Shown piece after piece: positions 34,034 through 42,462 of a DNA stretch of 64,000 nucleotides. The stretch lies in NCBI GenBank assembly GCA_016870355.1, contig VGBR01000010.1:1-64000 (forward strand), read 5' to 3'. The notes below the pieces were generated by a model that saw only the letters and a program-made list of their open reading frames with translations, had not been told where the DNA came from and ran no database searches. The first letter of the stretch is position 1; each line of letters begins with the position of its first letter. The position numbers and the translations under genes were made by a program. This DNA is from Actinomycetota bacterium. Lineage in GTDB: Bacteria > Actinomycetota > Acidimicrobiia > IMCC26256 > PALSA-555.

Positions 34034-35014
34034 ATGGCGTTCATGAGCACGGTCCGCTTCAACTGCGTGCAGCCGGGGTTGGAGCCGAACGAGATGAGCG
34101 CGCGGTACAAGGCGTTCGTCGAGATGGCGAAGTACGCCGAAGAGCATGGCGTCGCCATGGTGACGCTGGAGGAGCATCACGGCGCGGAGAACGGGTGGTC
34201 GCCCTCGCCGATGATGATGGCGGGGCTCGTCTTGGGCAGCACGAAGACGCTGGCGATCACCATCTCGGCGTTGTTGCTGCCGCTGCACGATCCGCTGCGA
34301 GTTGCCGAGGACCTCGCCGTGCTCGACCTCGCAAGTGGGGGACGGCTCACGACAGTGCTCGGGCTTGGGTATCGCCCTGAGGAGTACGCGCAGGCCGGGA
34401 AGGACTGGAAGCAACGCGGCAAGCTCATGGACGAGTGCGTCGACGCGCTGCTCAAGGGTTGGACCGGCGAGCCGTTCGAGCTTCGCGGCACGACGGTGCG
34501 GGTGACGCCGCGACCGTTCACGCAGCCGCATCCGATGGTGCTCATCGGTGGGACGAGCCAGCTTGCGGCACGGCGCGCCGCGCGTTTCGGGTTGCCGATG
34601 TTCGCGGCCGCAGCCGTCGACGGGCTCGAGGCGTACTACTACGAGCAGTGCAAGGAGCAGGGCACGCAGGGGTTCTTCATGGATCCAGGCACCGACTTCG
34701 CGAGCGTGCACGTCGCGGAGGATCCGGAGAAGGCGTGGAGCGAGCTCGGCGCTCACTTCTTCCATGAGGCGTCCGTGTACCACTCGTGGCAGACCCCCGA
34801 CATCAAGTCGTCTGTGCACTCGAACGCGGGGAGCGTCGACGAGCTGCGGGCCGAAGGCATCTACCAGGTGCTCACGCCGGAAGAAGCGATCGAGCGCGGC
34901 ACCACGTTCGGATCGATCAACGTGCACCCGCTCGTCGGTGGCATGCCGATCGACGCAGGGTGGGAGAGCCTTCGTCTCTACTGCGAGCAGGTGCTGCCGA
35001 AGCTCCCTGGCTGA
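34034..35014 (+). CDS. LLM-class flavin-dependent oxidoreductase
   Basis: A 326-residue luciferase-like oxidoreductase, paralogous along its length to the enzyme at 27158: TLEEHHGAENGWSPSPMMMAG, LRVAEDLAVLDLASGGRL, GLGYRPEEYAQAG, and the C-terminal PLVGGMPIDAGWESLRLY. It is probably flavin- or F420-dependent. Only 3 bases separate it from the aldehyde dehydrogenase stop, so it is co-transcribed. A long-chain aldehyde or ketone is a fair guess for the substrate of the pair. Confidence 0.85.
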   Translation: MAFMSTVRFNCVQPGLEPNEMSARYKAFVEMAKYAEEHGVAMVTLEEHHGAENGWSPSPMMMAGLVLGSTKTLAITISALLLPLHDPLRVAEDLAVLDLASGGRLTTVLGLGYRPEEYAQAGKDWKQRGKLMDECVDALLKGWTGEPFELRGTTVRVTPRPFTQPHPMVLIGGTSQLAARRAARFGLPMFAAAAVDGLEAYYYEQCKEQGTQGFFMDPGTDFASVHVAEDPEKAWSELGAHFFHEASVYHSWQTPDIKSSVHSNAGSVDELRAEGIYQVLTPEEAIERGTTFGSINVHPLVGGMPIDAGWESLRLYCEQVLPKLPG

Positions 35015-35083
35015 GTGCCCAGAGTGCAGCAGCCGCGCGGGAGCCGTGTGCCAAGATGAGCACCCCTCTGGCAAGGAGCACAC

Positions 35084-35566
35084 ATGTCACGCCGCTCGGT
35101 CTTCGGAGTCCTCGTCGGTCTGATGCTGACGATCACCTTCAGTGCACCTGCGGGCGCGGGCGAGAGCCTGTCGAAGCCCGAATACATCAAGGCGCTGTCG
35201 AAGCCCGAATACATCAAGGCGGCCGATGACATCTGCCGCCAGGCCAACATCCTTCGCGACGAAGTGGCCCAGGGAGTGTTCGGCCAGCTCGCCGAGGGTG
35301 AAGAGCCCACGTTCGACCAGCTCTCCGAGTACGTGGCCGACGTCCAGCCGGTGACCCAGCAGGAGATCGACTCGTTGCGTGCACTCCCGGCTCCCGATGG
35401 CGACAAGAAACGCGTGAAGAAGATCTACAAGCTCGCCCAGAAGGGGTTGAACAAGATCGTTGCCGACCCCCACGTCTTGCTCTCGGGGCCTGCTCCCTTT
35501 GCCAAGGCCGACAAGGCCGCGCAGAAGTACGGGTTCGAGATCTGCGGCTCGGAGAGCACCGACTGA
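35084..35566 (+). CDS. Secreted hypothetical protein with an exact nine-residue duplication
   Basis: A 160-residue protein with a signal peptide (RSVFGVLVGLMLTITFSAPAGA). Immediately after cleavage it has two identical nine-residue units, LSKPEYIKA then LSKPEYIKA, coded by an exact 27-bp tandem repeat (35168-35194 and 35195-35221). The rest is helical, with two cysteines (DDICRQAN, FEICGSES). No domain recognised. It overlaps the xseA start region. Confidence 0.65.
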   Translation: MSRRSVFGVLVGLMLTITFSAPAGAGESLSKPEYIKALSKPEYIKAADDICRQANILRDEVAQGVFGQLAEGEEPTFDQLSEYVADVQPVTQQEIDSLRALPAPDGDKKRVKKIYKLAQKGLNKIVADPHVLLSGPAPFAKADKAAQKYGFEICGSESTD

Positions 35567-36846
35567 CGTCCGATCAGCTCCCGTTCGACCCGAGCGTCGG
35601 GCCGGTCGGCGATGTCGACCCGACGTACACCGTCGGCGAGCTGAACCAGGCGATCGCGGCGTCGGTCGTCGGCACCTTCCCACGCCCGGTGTGGGTGCGC
35701 GGCGAGATCCAGCAGCTCAAGCGCTATCCGAACGGGCACGCGTACTTCGAGCTCGTCGAGAAGCACGAGACCCTCGGCGGCGTGCGGGCCGCGGTCAGCG
35801 TCGCGTTGTTCCGTGACGCGCGCATGGAAGTGAACCGTGCGCTGAAGAAGACGCCGGGCGTGGTGATCTCCGACGGCGTCGAGGTTCGCATCTGCGGTCG
35901 AGTCGACTACTACCCGAAGACGGGTCGGCTCCAGTTCAAGATGACGGGGATCGATCCCGTCTTCACGGTCGGCAAGTTGGCGGCCGATCGTGACCGCGTG
36001 CTGCGGGTGCTTGCCGAGGAAGGCATCCTTCGCGCCAATGCCGCGCACGACGTGCCGCTGGTACCGCTGCGCGTCGGGCTCGTCAGCAGCGGAGGCAGCG
36101 CCGCCTTCCGAGACTTCGCCCACGAGCTCGAGGTCAGTGGGCACGCGTTCCAGGTGGCGCATGTGGACGTGCGAGTACAGGGTGTGGGCGCATCCCGCCG
36201 AGTCGCCTACGCCCTGCGCCAGCTCGCGACCTTGGCGCTCGACGTCGTCGTGGTCGTGCGCGGGGGTGGCGCGCGCAGCGACCTCGCTGCGTTCGACGCC
36301 GAGATCGTCGCTCGTGCTATCGCCGGAATGCCGGTTCCTGTCTTCACCGGCATCGGTCACGAAGTCGACCGCACGGTGTCCGACGAGGTTGCGCACACCT
36401 GTTGCAAGACGCCAACGGCTGCGGCCGCCCTGCTCGTGGAGCACGTCGACGACTTCGACGCGCGCCTCGCGTGGTTCGGCCACCGCGTGTCAGCCCACGC
36501 GCATCGCGCGTGCGCGTTGGCTCGCCGCCAGGTCGACGATCTCGCTCGTCGGGCGCGCCGGTCCGCGCCCGGGGTGCTCGCACGACAACGACACGCGCTC
36601 GACGGGCACCGTCACCACCTCGCCGACGTGGGTCGGCGGAGCACGCGTCGCGCCGGCCAGCGCCTCGACGCCGCGCAAGACCGGCTGCGGGCGCTGGATC
36701 CGCGGCGTGTGCTCGAGCGTGGCTACACGATCACGCGCGACGCGGGCGGGAAGGTGGTGCGGGCCGCGTCGGCCGTCACCAAAGGTGACACGCTCGTCAC
36801 CGAGACGGCTGACGGTTCCGTGCGCAGCACGGTAGAGGAGGGTTGA
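35563..36846 (+). CDS. xseA: Exodeoxyribonuclease VII large subunit
   Basis: A 427-residue subunit of exonuclease VII, which degrades single-stranded DNA in repair. The N-terminal OB-fold pattern YTVGELNQAIAASVVGTFP and VWVRGEIQQLKRYPNGHAYFEL is essential to the family, then RVGLVSSGGSAAFRDF, VVVRGGGARSDLAAFD, TGIGHEVDRTVSDEVA and a late LERGYTITRD. There is no ATG, GTG or TTG upstream of the OB-fold in this frame after the stop at 35299. The best start is CTG 35563, which overlaps the previous TGA; a GTG at 35689 would delete half the OB-fold. Confidence 0.9.
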   Translation: MTSDQLPFDPSVGPVGDVDPTYTVGELNQAIAASVVGTFPRPVWVRGEIQQLKRYPNGHAYFELVEKHETLGGVRAAVSVALFRDARMEVNRALKKTPGVVISDGVEVRICGRVDYYPKTGRLQFKMTGIDPVFTVGKLAADRDRVLRVLAEEGILRANAAHDVPLVPLRVGLVSSGGSAAFRDFAHELEVSGHAFQVAHVDVRVQGVGASRRVAYALRQLATLALDVVVVVRGGGARSDLAAFDAEIVARAIAGMPVPVFTGIGHEVDRTVSDEVAHTCCKTPTAAAALLVEHVDDFDARLAWFGHRVSAHAHRACALARRQVDDLARRARRSAPGVLARQRHALDGHRHHLADVGRRSTRRAGQRLDAAQDRLRALDPRRVLERGYTITRDAGGKVVRAASAVTKGDTLVTETADGSVRSTVEEG

Positions 36847-37100
36847 TGGCGAAGGAGCCGGGCTACGCCGACGCCATGGGCGAGCTCGAGGAGATCCTCG
36901 AGGAGCTCGAAGGTGACGATCTCGACGTGGACGTGCTCGCCGATCGCGTGCGTCGCGCGAGCGAGCTGATCAAGACCTGCCGGGAGCGCATCACGCGCGC
37001 CGAGGACGAGCTCGAGAGCATCGTCACCGACCTCGATGACTACGACGCTGGCGACGAGGACGACGAGCCGGACGACGACGAGGACGCCGTCGGGCAGTAG
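36846..37100 (+). CDS. xseB: Exodeoxyribonuclease VII small subunit
   Basis: An 84-residue subunit that pairs with XseA. The family's helix is GELEEILEELEGDDLDVDVLADRVRRASELIKTC, followed by RITRAEDELESI. The C-terminus is a run of acidic residues. Its ATG overlaps the TGA of xseA by one base, so the two are translationally coupled. Size and order match xseAB operons of other bacteria. Confidence 0.92.
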   Translation: MAKEPGYADAMGELEEILEELEGDDLDVDVLADRVRRASELIKTCRERITRAEDELESIVTDLDDYDAGDEDDEPDDDEDAVGQ

Positions 37101-37141
37101 CGTCTTCGCCAGGCCAGGACGGCAGGCGGAGAGGGTGGCGC

Positions 37142-38530
37142 ATGCCCTTCGTGCTGGGTGTCGACTCGTCAGCGCACGCGACCACGGTCGAGCTGCGTGA
37201 CGCGGAGACCGGCGAGCTCTTCGGCGAAGGCAAGTCGCGGTACGACCACGCGGACGTCGCGGAGCAAGACCCGCTGATGTGGTGGAACGCGCTCGTCGAC
37301 GCCCGCCGAGATGCTGGCGGCGCGCTCGGTGTGAACGGAGTCGCGGCCGCGGCCCAGTCACCCGGCGTCGTGCTGCTCGACGGCGAAGGCCAGGTGATCC
37401 GACCGGCGGTCTTGCACGCGGATCGTGATGTGGCCCGCGTGGCGGACTCACTCGTCGAATCACTCGGCGGACCCGAAGCGTGGATCAGTGCGACAGGGTC
37501 GGTTCCCGATTCGTGGCCGGCGATTGCGCGCCTCGCATGGTTGAGGCGCACGGAACCGGAGTCGTTCGCGCGCATCGCGAAGGTCATGTCGCCGCATGAC
37601 TGGTTGACGTTCCGCCTCAGCCGCAAGGTGGTGACCGATCGTGGTGACGCGTCGACCACGGGCTTCTACTCACCTCGCGATGGAGAGTGGCGCACCGACA
37701 TCCTCGGCCTCGTGGATCCCGACAAGAGCTGGGGACCGTGCTTGCCGCGGGTGCTCGAAGCGAGTGGATCCGCCGGTGATCGTGAGGGCGTGACCATCGC
37801 CGCGGGCACGGGAGCGACGATGGCGCTCGCGCTCGGGCTCGCGCTCCAGCCGCGTGACGTCGTCGTGTCACTCGAACCCGCACGGGTGTTCTCGCTTCGA
37901 GAGCGGCCGACCGAAGATGTCAGCGGGCGAGTTGTCGGGCTCGCCGATGTGACGGGTCGTTTTCTCCCGGTGGTCCGCGCGAGCGGGCCTGCGCTCCTCG
38001 ATGCGTTTTCTGGCGTGCTCGGCGTCGACCCGAGCCGGTTCGACCGGCTCGCACTCGAAGCGCCCCCGGGTGCGCGCGGGATCACACTGCTGCCCGAGGA
38101 GTCGGCGGCGCCCGGCCGTCCCGCGCGTCCGGGTGTGCTGACGGGTTTCGATTCCAGTGCCACGCCGTCGTTGATCGCGCGTGCCGCGGTCGAGGGTGTC
38201 GCACATCGTCTCCTCGATGACATCGACGCGTTGCGACAGGCGGACGTGCCGGTCGGTGGACGAATGATCCTGGTCGGCGCGAGCCGCAGCCACGCCCTCT
38301 CCCAGGTGCTCGCCGACCTCTCTCGGCGACCGGTCGCGGTCCCGAAGGGCAACCGTGTCGTGGCCGGCGCGTGCGTGCTCGCCGCGTCCGCCGTGACCGG
38401 CGCGCCGCCCGGGGAGATCGCCGACGCGTGGCGCCTGGACCGCGCTCGCGAGCTCGAACCAGACCCGAATGCCGATGCCGAGGAGCTGCGCGCCTCCTAC
38501 CGACAGGCCACGGCTGATCGGAGGCAGTAG
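37142..38530 (+). CDS. FGGY-family carbohydrate kinase (xylulokinase-like)
   Basis: A 462-residue sugar kinase. The first strand LGVDSSAHATTVEL is the phosphate-binding region of the FGGY fold, AAAAQSPGVVLLDGEG contains the substrate-site Gln, and MSPHDWLTFRLSRKVVTDRGDASTTGFYS is the xylulokinase-type catalytic segment. The C-terminal ATP domain shows GGRMILVGASRSHALSQVLADL. The best match is xylulokinase, though the 'DCST'-type motif is modified and the sugar is not certain. Starts 41 bases after xseB on the same strand. Confidence 0.8.
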   Translation: MPFVLGVDSSAHATTVELRDAETGELFGEGKSRYDHADVAEQDPLMWWNALVDARRDAGGALGVNGVAAAAQSPGVVLLDGEGQVIRPAVLHADRDVARVADSLVESLGGPEAWISATGSVPDSWPAIARLAWLRRTEPESFARIAKVMSPHDWLTFRLSRKVVTDRGDASTTGFYSPRDGEWRTDILGLVDPDKSWGPCLPRVLEASGSAGDREGVTIAAGTGATMALALGLALQPRDVVVSLEPARVFSLRERPTEDVSGRVVGLADVTGRFLPVVRASGPALLDAFSGVLGVDPSRFDRLALEAPPGARGITLLPEESAAPGRPARPGVLTGFDSSATPSLIARAAVEGVAHRLLDDIDALRQADVPVGGRMILVGASRSHALSQVLADLSRRPVAVPKGNRVVAGACVLAASAVTGAPPGEIADAWRLDRARELEPDPNADAEELRASYRQATADRRQ

Positions 38531-38531
38531 C

Positions 38532-39026
38532 TCAGGAGCGTGCCTTGCGCTTCCGGTGCCACCGCACGCCGCCTTCGAGCGCGGCGAGGATCGTGTCGTT
38601 GTCGCGTGACAGGCGGTGGTGTACCCAGCGCTCGAGCCCGAGGCGCCGCATCCACGGGTTGAACGTCTCGTACGTCTCTTTGAAGTGCACGCGGGTGCGA
38701 CCGTTTCCGAGGTCAACGAGGCGCGTGTGCCCGGTGGCGCGGGACCACAACGGCTTGCCGACCGCGTCGTAGCGCCACGACTCGAACGGCTTCACCTCGG
38801 TGAGCCACTCCCACGACTGGCCCACGCCGCCCGAGCCGAGGATGCGGGGGACGGGGAAGTGGCAGTGACGCACGAGCCCTTCGCCGATCTCGTCGCCCGG
38901 GTGGAGGATGTCGATGCGGGTGTTCACATCACGCGGCTGAGGACGGTCATCGCCGCGGTACCAGAAGACCTCCCACACCTCTTCGGGTGGCGCGTCGAGC
39001 TCGACCGAGAAGTGGTGCTCTTGCAC
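38532..39026 (-). CDS. SRPBCC-fold protein
   Basis: A 164-residue protein of the polyketide cyclase/START-like group (HHFSVELDAPPEEVWEVFWYRG, GRTRVHFKETYETFNPWMRR). The GTG at 39026 is chosen so that the first family residue pattern starts the protein; a longer frame to 39089 would overlap the start of the divergent cystathionine beta-synthase gene. It probably binds a lipid or small ligand. The stop is one base downstream of the kinase stop. Confidence 0.7.
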   Translation of the reverse strand: MQEHHFSVELDAPPEEVWEVFWYRGDDRPQPRDVNTRIDILHPGDEIGEGLVRHCHFPVPRILGSGGVGQSWEWLTEVKPFESWRYDAVGKPLWSRATGHTRLVDLGNGRTRVHFKETYETFNPWMRRLGLERWVHHRLSRDNDTILAALEGGVRWHRKRKARS

Positions 39027-39034
39027 GAGGCCGA

Positions 39035-40474
39035 ATGTACCGTGGCCCCGTGGCGTCATCACCCGGGGTCGAGCCGAAGTCCAAACCACAGATCAGCGAT
39101 TCGTTGCTCGACCTGGTCGGGAACACGCCGCTCGTTCGTCTCGGCCGCGTCGGCGCCGACCTCTCGTGCGACCTCGTCGCGAAGCTCGAGATGTTCAACC
39201 CCGGCGGGAGCGTGAAGGATCGACCCGCGATCGCGATGATCGACGACGCCGAACGCAAGGGACTCTTGAAGCCAGGCGGCACGATCGTCGAGCCGACGTC
39301 GGGCAACACCGGTGTGGGGCTCGCGATCGTCGCGGCGCACCGCGGATACAAGTGCGTGTTCGTGATGTCCGACAAGATGAGCGACGAGAAGGTCGCGCTG
39401 CTGCGGGCGTACGGCGCGGAAGTGGTGGTGTGCCCGACGGCAGTGCCGCCGGAGCACCCCGACTCGTACTACTCAGTTGCCGACCGGCTCACGAACGAGA
39501 TCCCTGGCGCGTTCCGTCCGAACCAGTACTACAACGACGCGAACCCGGCCGAGCACGAGCGCAGCACGGGCCCGGAGGTCTGGGACCAGACGGCCGGACG
39601 GATCACGCACTTCGTGGCCGGTGTCGGCACCGGCGGCACGATCACCGGGGTGGCGCGCGCGCTCAAGGCGAAGAACCCGGACATCCAGGTGATCGGCGCC
39701 GATCCCGAAGGGTCGGTGTTCTCGGGCGGCACCGGTCGGCCGTACCTCGTCGAGGGTGTCGGCGAGGACTTCTGGCCGCCCACGTACGACCCCGCGCTCG
39801 TCGACCGCACGATCATGGTGAGTGACGCGGAGTCGTTCGCGGCGGCGCGGCGCGTCACGCATGAAGAAGGTCTGTTGATCGGTGGGTCCGGTGGCACCGC
39901 GGTGCACGCCGCCCTTGTGGTTGGCGCCGAGCTCGGGCCAGAGGACCTCGTTGTCGTGCTGCTTCCTGACTCCGGTCGCGGCTACATCTCGAAGATCTTC
40001 AACGAAGAGTGGATGATGCGCTTCGGCTTCCTGCGGGCCGACGGACCGGTCGCGGGCGACGTGCTCGCCGTGAAGCAGTCCGCGCATGACGGGGCCGCGA
40101 TCCCCGATCTCGTGCTCGTGACGCCCGACGAGCCGGCGCGTCACGCGTTCGCGCTCATGCGCGACCTCGGCGTCTCGCAGGTGGTAGTGAGCGTCTCCAA
40201 GGAGCCGCCGCTGGCGGCCAAGGAAGTCAGCGGCACGCTCACTGAGCTCCAGCTGATGGACAAGGCGTTCCTCGATCCGAGCGTGCTCGACCGCCCGGCT
40301 GGCGAGGTGATGGAGCCGGCGCTGCCGATGGTCGGCATCGGTGAGGCAGTGACCGACGTGGTCGATCACCTCGACCGCGCACCGGGCGTGCTCGTGCTCG
40401 ACGGTGGTCACCCGATCGGCGTGCTCACCACGCACGACGTCCTCGGCTTCCTCGCGGCAAGGTCTCCCGGATGA
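39035..40474 (+). CDS. Cystathionine beta-synthase
   Basis: A 479-residue pyridoxal-phosphate enzyme that condenses serine and homocysteine. Residue Lys61 in NPGGSVKDRP binds PLP, SGNTGVG is the phosphate loop, and AAHRGYKCVFVM is the usual strand. The C-terminal part (from about residue 350) contains two CBS repeats (DLGVSQVVVSVSKEPP and VLVLDGGHPIGVLTTHDVLGF), which regulate such enzymes. ATG at 39035 has GAGG 4 bases upstream. The following gene is a gamma-lyase, together forming reverse transsulfuration. Confidence 0.92.
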   Translation: MYRGPVASSPGVEPKSKPQISDSLLDLVGNTPLVRLGRVGADLSCDLVAKLEMFNPGGSVKDRPAIAMIDDAERKGLLKPGGTIVEPTSGNTGVGLAIVAAHRGYKCVFVMSDKMSDEKVALLRAYGAEVVVCPTAVPPEHPDSYYSVADRLTNEIPGAFRPNQYYNDANPAEHERSTGPEVWDQTAGRITHFVAGVGTGGTITGVARALKAKNPDIQVIGADPEGSVFSGGTGRPYLVEGVGEDFWPPTYDPALVDRTIMVSDAESFAAARRVTHEEGLLIGGSGGTAVHAALVVGAELGPEDLVVVLLPDSGRGYISKIFNEEWMMRFGFLRADGPVAGDVLAVKQSAHDGAAIPDLVLVTPDEPARHAFALMRDLGVSQVVVSVSKEPPLAAKEVSGTLTELQLMDKAFLDPSVLDRPAGEVMEPALPMVGIGEAVTDVVDHLDRAPGVLVLDGGHPIGVLTTHDVLGFLAARSPG

Positions 40475-41628
40475 GCCCACAGGTCGGGGACGGGTTCGAG
40501 ACGCGGGCGGTGCATGCCGGGCAACCGGCCGATCCGCAGACCGGAGCCGTGATCCCACCGATCTCGCTCGCGACGACGTTCGCCCAATCCCGAGCAGGTG
40601 AGCACTCGGGCTACGAGTACGCGCGCACAGGGAACCCCACGCGTCGCGCGCTCGAGGAGTGCATCGCCTCACTGGAGGGTGGTGCACATGGCCTCGCGTT
40701 CGCGAGTGGCATGGCAGCAGAAGACACCGTGCTGCGCGCACTTCTGGGACCGGGCGACCACGTCGTGCTCCCGAACGACGCGTATGGCGGCACGTACCGA
40801 CTGATCTCACAGGTGCTGGGGCCGACCGGGGTGGAATGGACTGCGGCCGACCTCTCGGATCCCGACGCGCTTGCCGGCGCCGTCACCGATCGTACGAAGG
40901 TGGTGTGGGTCGAGACGCCGACGAACCCGTTGTTGTCATGCGTCGACCTTGCGGCGGTCGCGGAGGTCGCGCACGCGGGCAGCGCCAAGGTCGTGGTCGA
41001 CAACACGTTCGCGACGCCGTACCTCCAGCAGCCGCTAGCACTGGGTGCTGACGTCATCGTGCATTCCAGCACGAAGTACCTCGGCGGCCACTCCGACGCG
41101 GTCGGCGGACTCGTCGTGCTCGACGACGACGAGCTCGGTGAGCGGCTGGCCTACCTCCAGAACGCCGTTGGCGCGGTCCCGTCGCCGTTCGACTGCTACC
41201 TCGTGCTGCGCGGGATCAAGACGTTGCCGGTGCGGATGGATCGTCACTGCGACAACGCGCGGGCGGTGGTGGCACGACTCAGCGAGCACCCCGGCGTCGC
41301 GAGCGTCCGCTACCCCGGACTCCCGACGCACCCCGGCCATGACGTGGCGCGCCGGCAGATGCGCGACTTCGGCGGGATGGTGAGCTTCCTCGCGGCGGGC
41401 GGCGAAGCCGCGGCACTCGCGCTCGTCAGCAGGACGCGCCTGTTCACGTTGGCGGAGTCACTCGGCGCGGTCGAGTCGCTCATCGAGCACCCGGCGCGCA
41501 TGACGCATGCATCGGTCGAGGGCTCACCACTCGCCGTCGATCCCGCGCTCGTGCGCATCAGCGTCGGCATCGAATCCGCCGAAGACCTCGTCGCCGACCT
41601 CACACAGGCTTTGGACGCCGTGGCCTGA
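40471..41628 (+). CDS. Cystathionine gamma-lyase/gamma-synthase family PLP enzyme
   Basis: A 385-residue PLP enzyme of the Cys/Met metabolism family. Lys202 in HSSTKYLGGHSD carries PLP, with VDNTFATPYLQQPLALGAD and the YEYARTGNPTR substrate-region before it. In the context of an upstream cystathionine beta-synthase and an ATGA overlap, it is most likely the gamma-lyase step giving cysteine, but gamma-synthase cannot be separated by sequence alone. It ends before a strong inverted repeat. Confidence 0.88.
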   Translation: MSPQVGDGFETRAVHAGQPADPQTGAVIPPISLATTFAQSRAGEHSGYEYARTGNPTRRALEECIASLEGGAHGLAFASGMAAEDTVLRALLGPGDHVVLPNDAYGGTYRLISQVLGPTGVEWTAADLSDPDALAGAVTDRTKVVWVETPTNPLLSCVDLAAVAEVAHAGSAKVVVDNTFATPYLQQPLALGADVIVHSSTKYLGGHSDAVGGLVVLDDDELGERLAYLQNAVGAVPSPFDCYLVLRGIKTLPVRMDRHCDNARAVVARLSEHPGVASVRYPGLPTHPGHDVARRQMRDFGGMVSFLAAGGEAAALALVSRTRLFTLAESLGAVESLIEHPARMTHASVEGSPLAVDPALVRISVGIESAEDLVADLTQALDAVA

Positions 41629-41641
41629 CTCCCGCGCGGGC

Positions 41642-41688
41642 TTTTCGGCACGCTGAGTGTTGTGATGCAACAACCAGCGTGCCGAAAA
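41642..41688. repeat. Inverted repeat with T-tract/A-tract ends (shared arm)
   Basis: Arms TTTTCGGCACGCTG and CAGCGTGCCGAAAA flank an inner stem GTTGT/ACAAC. The outer arm equals that at 30957. It sits between the gamma-lyase stop and the sdhB stop, which converge. Confidence 0.88.
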
Positions 41689-41697
41689 CCCCTGACG

Positions 41698-42462
41698 TCA
41701 CGACTTCTGGCCGGTGAGCCTTCGCTGCTTGAACTGGGCGCGGATGTAGTCGCGGTTCATGAGCGCGATGAAGTCGATGCTGATCTCCTTCGGACACACC
41801 GCCTCGCACTCACGGTGGTTCGTACACGACCCGAAGAACTCCTCCATGGTGTCGACCATGTCGATCACTCGTGACCAGCGTTCGGGCTGGCCCTGTGGCA
41901 GCAGGTTGAGGTGCTGGATCTTCGCGGCGGTGAACAGCTGCGCTGCGCCGTTCGGGCACGCAGCCACGCACGCGCCGCAACCGATGCACGCAGCTGCGTC
42001 CATCGCGGCGTCCGACACCTCTTTCGGCACGAGGATGAGGTTCGCCTCTGACGCGGTGCCCGTCGGTGCCGTGATGTAGCCACCGGCTTCGACGATCCGG
42101 TCGAACGCGGAGCGGTCGACCACCAGGTCCTTGATGATCGGGAAAGCGTTGGCGCGCCACGGCTCGACAGTGATGGTGGCGCCGTCCTCGAACTTGCGCA
42201 TGTGCAGCTGACACGTGGCGGTGCCCGATTCGGGACCATGCGCGCGCCCGTTGATCATCATCGAGCACGAGCCGCAGATGCCCTCGCGGCAGTCGTGGTC
42301 GAACGCGACCGGCTCTTCGCCCTTTTCGATGAGCTGCTCGTTGAGCACGTCGAACAGCTCGAGGAACGACATGTCGGGGCTGACTTCGTCGACCTCGTAG
42401 ATCTGGAACGAGCCGCCGTCGTTCGGGCTGCGCTGGCGCCAGACGTTGAGCGTCACTTTCAC
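41698..42462 (-). CDS. sdhB: Succinate dehydrogenase iron-sulfur subunit
   Basis: A 254-residue subunit that passes electrons from SdhA to quinone. The [2Fe-2S] ligands are in [10 protein letters not shown] with a fourth in ATCQLH; the C-terminal clusters use [14 protein letters not shown], later [15 protein letters not shown] at 42462 overlaps the SdhA stop (GTGA), showing translational coupling. Last gene of sdhCAB. Confidence 0.95.
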   Translation of the reverse strand: MKVTLNVWRQRSPNDGGSFQIYEVDEVSPDMSFLELFDVLNEQLIEKGEEPVAFDHDCREGICGSCSMMINGRAHGPESGTATCQLHMRKFEDGATITVEPWRANAFPIIKDLVVDRSAFDRIVEAGGYITAPTGTASEANLILVPKEVSDAAMDAAACIGCGACVAACPNGAAQLFTAAKIQHLNLLPQGQPERWSRVIDMVDTMEEFFGSCTNHRECEAVCPKEISIDFIALMNRDYIRAQFKQRRLTGQKS

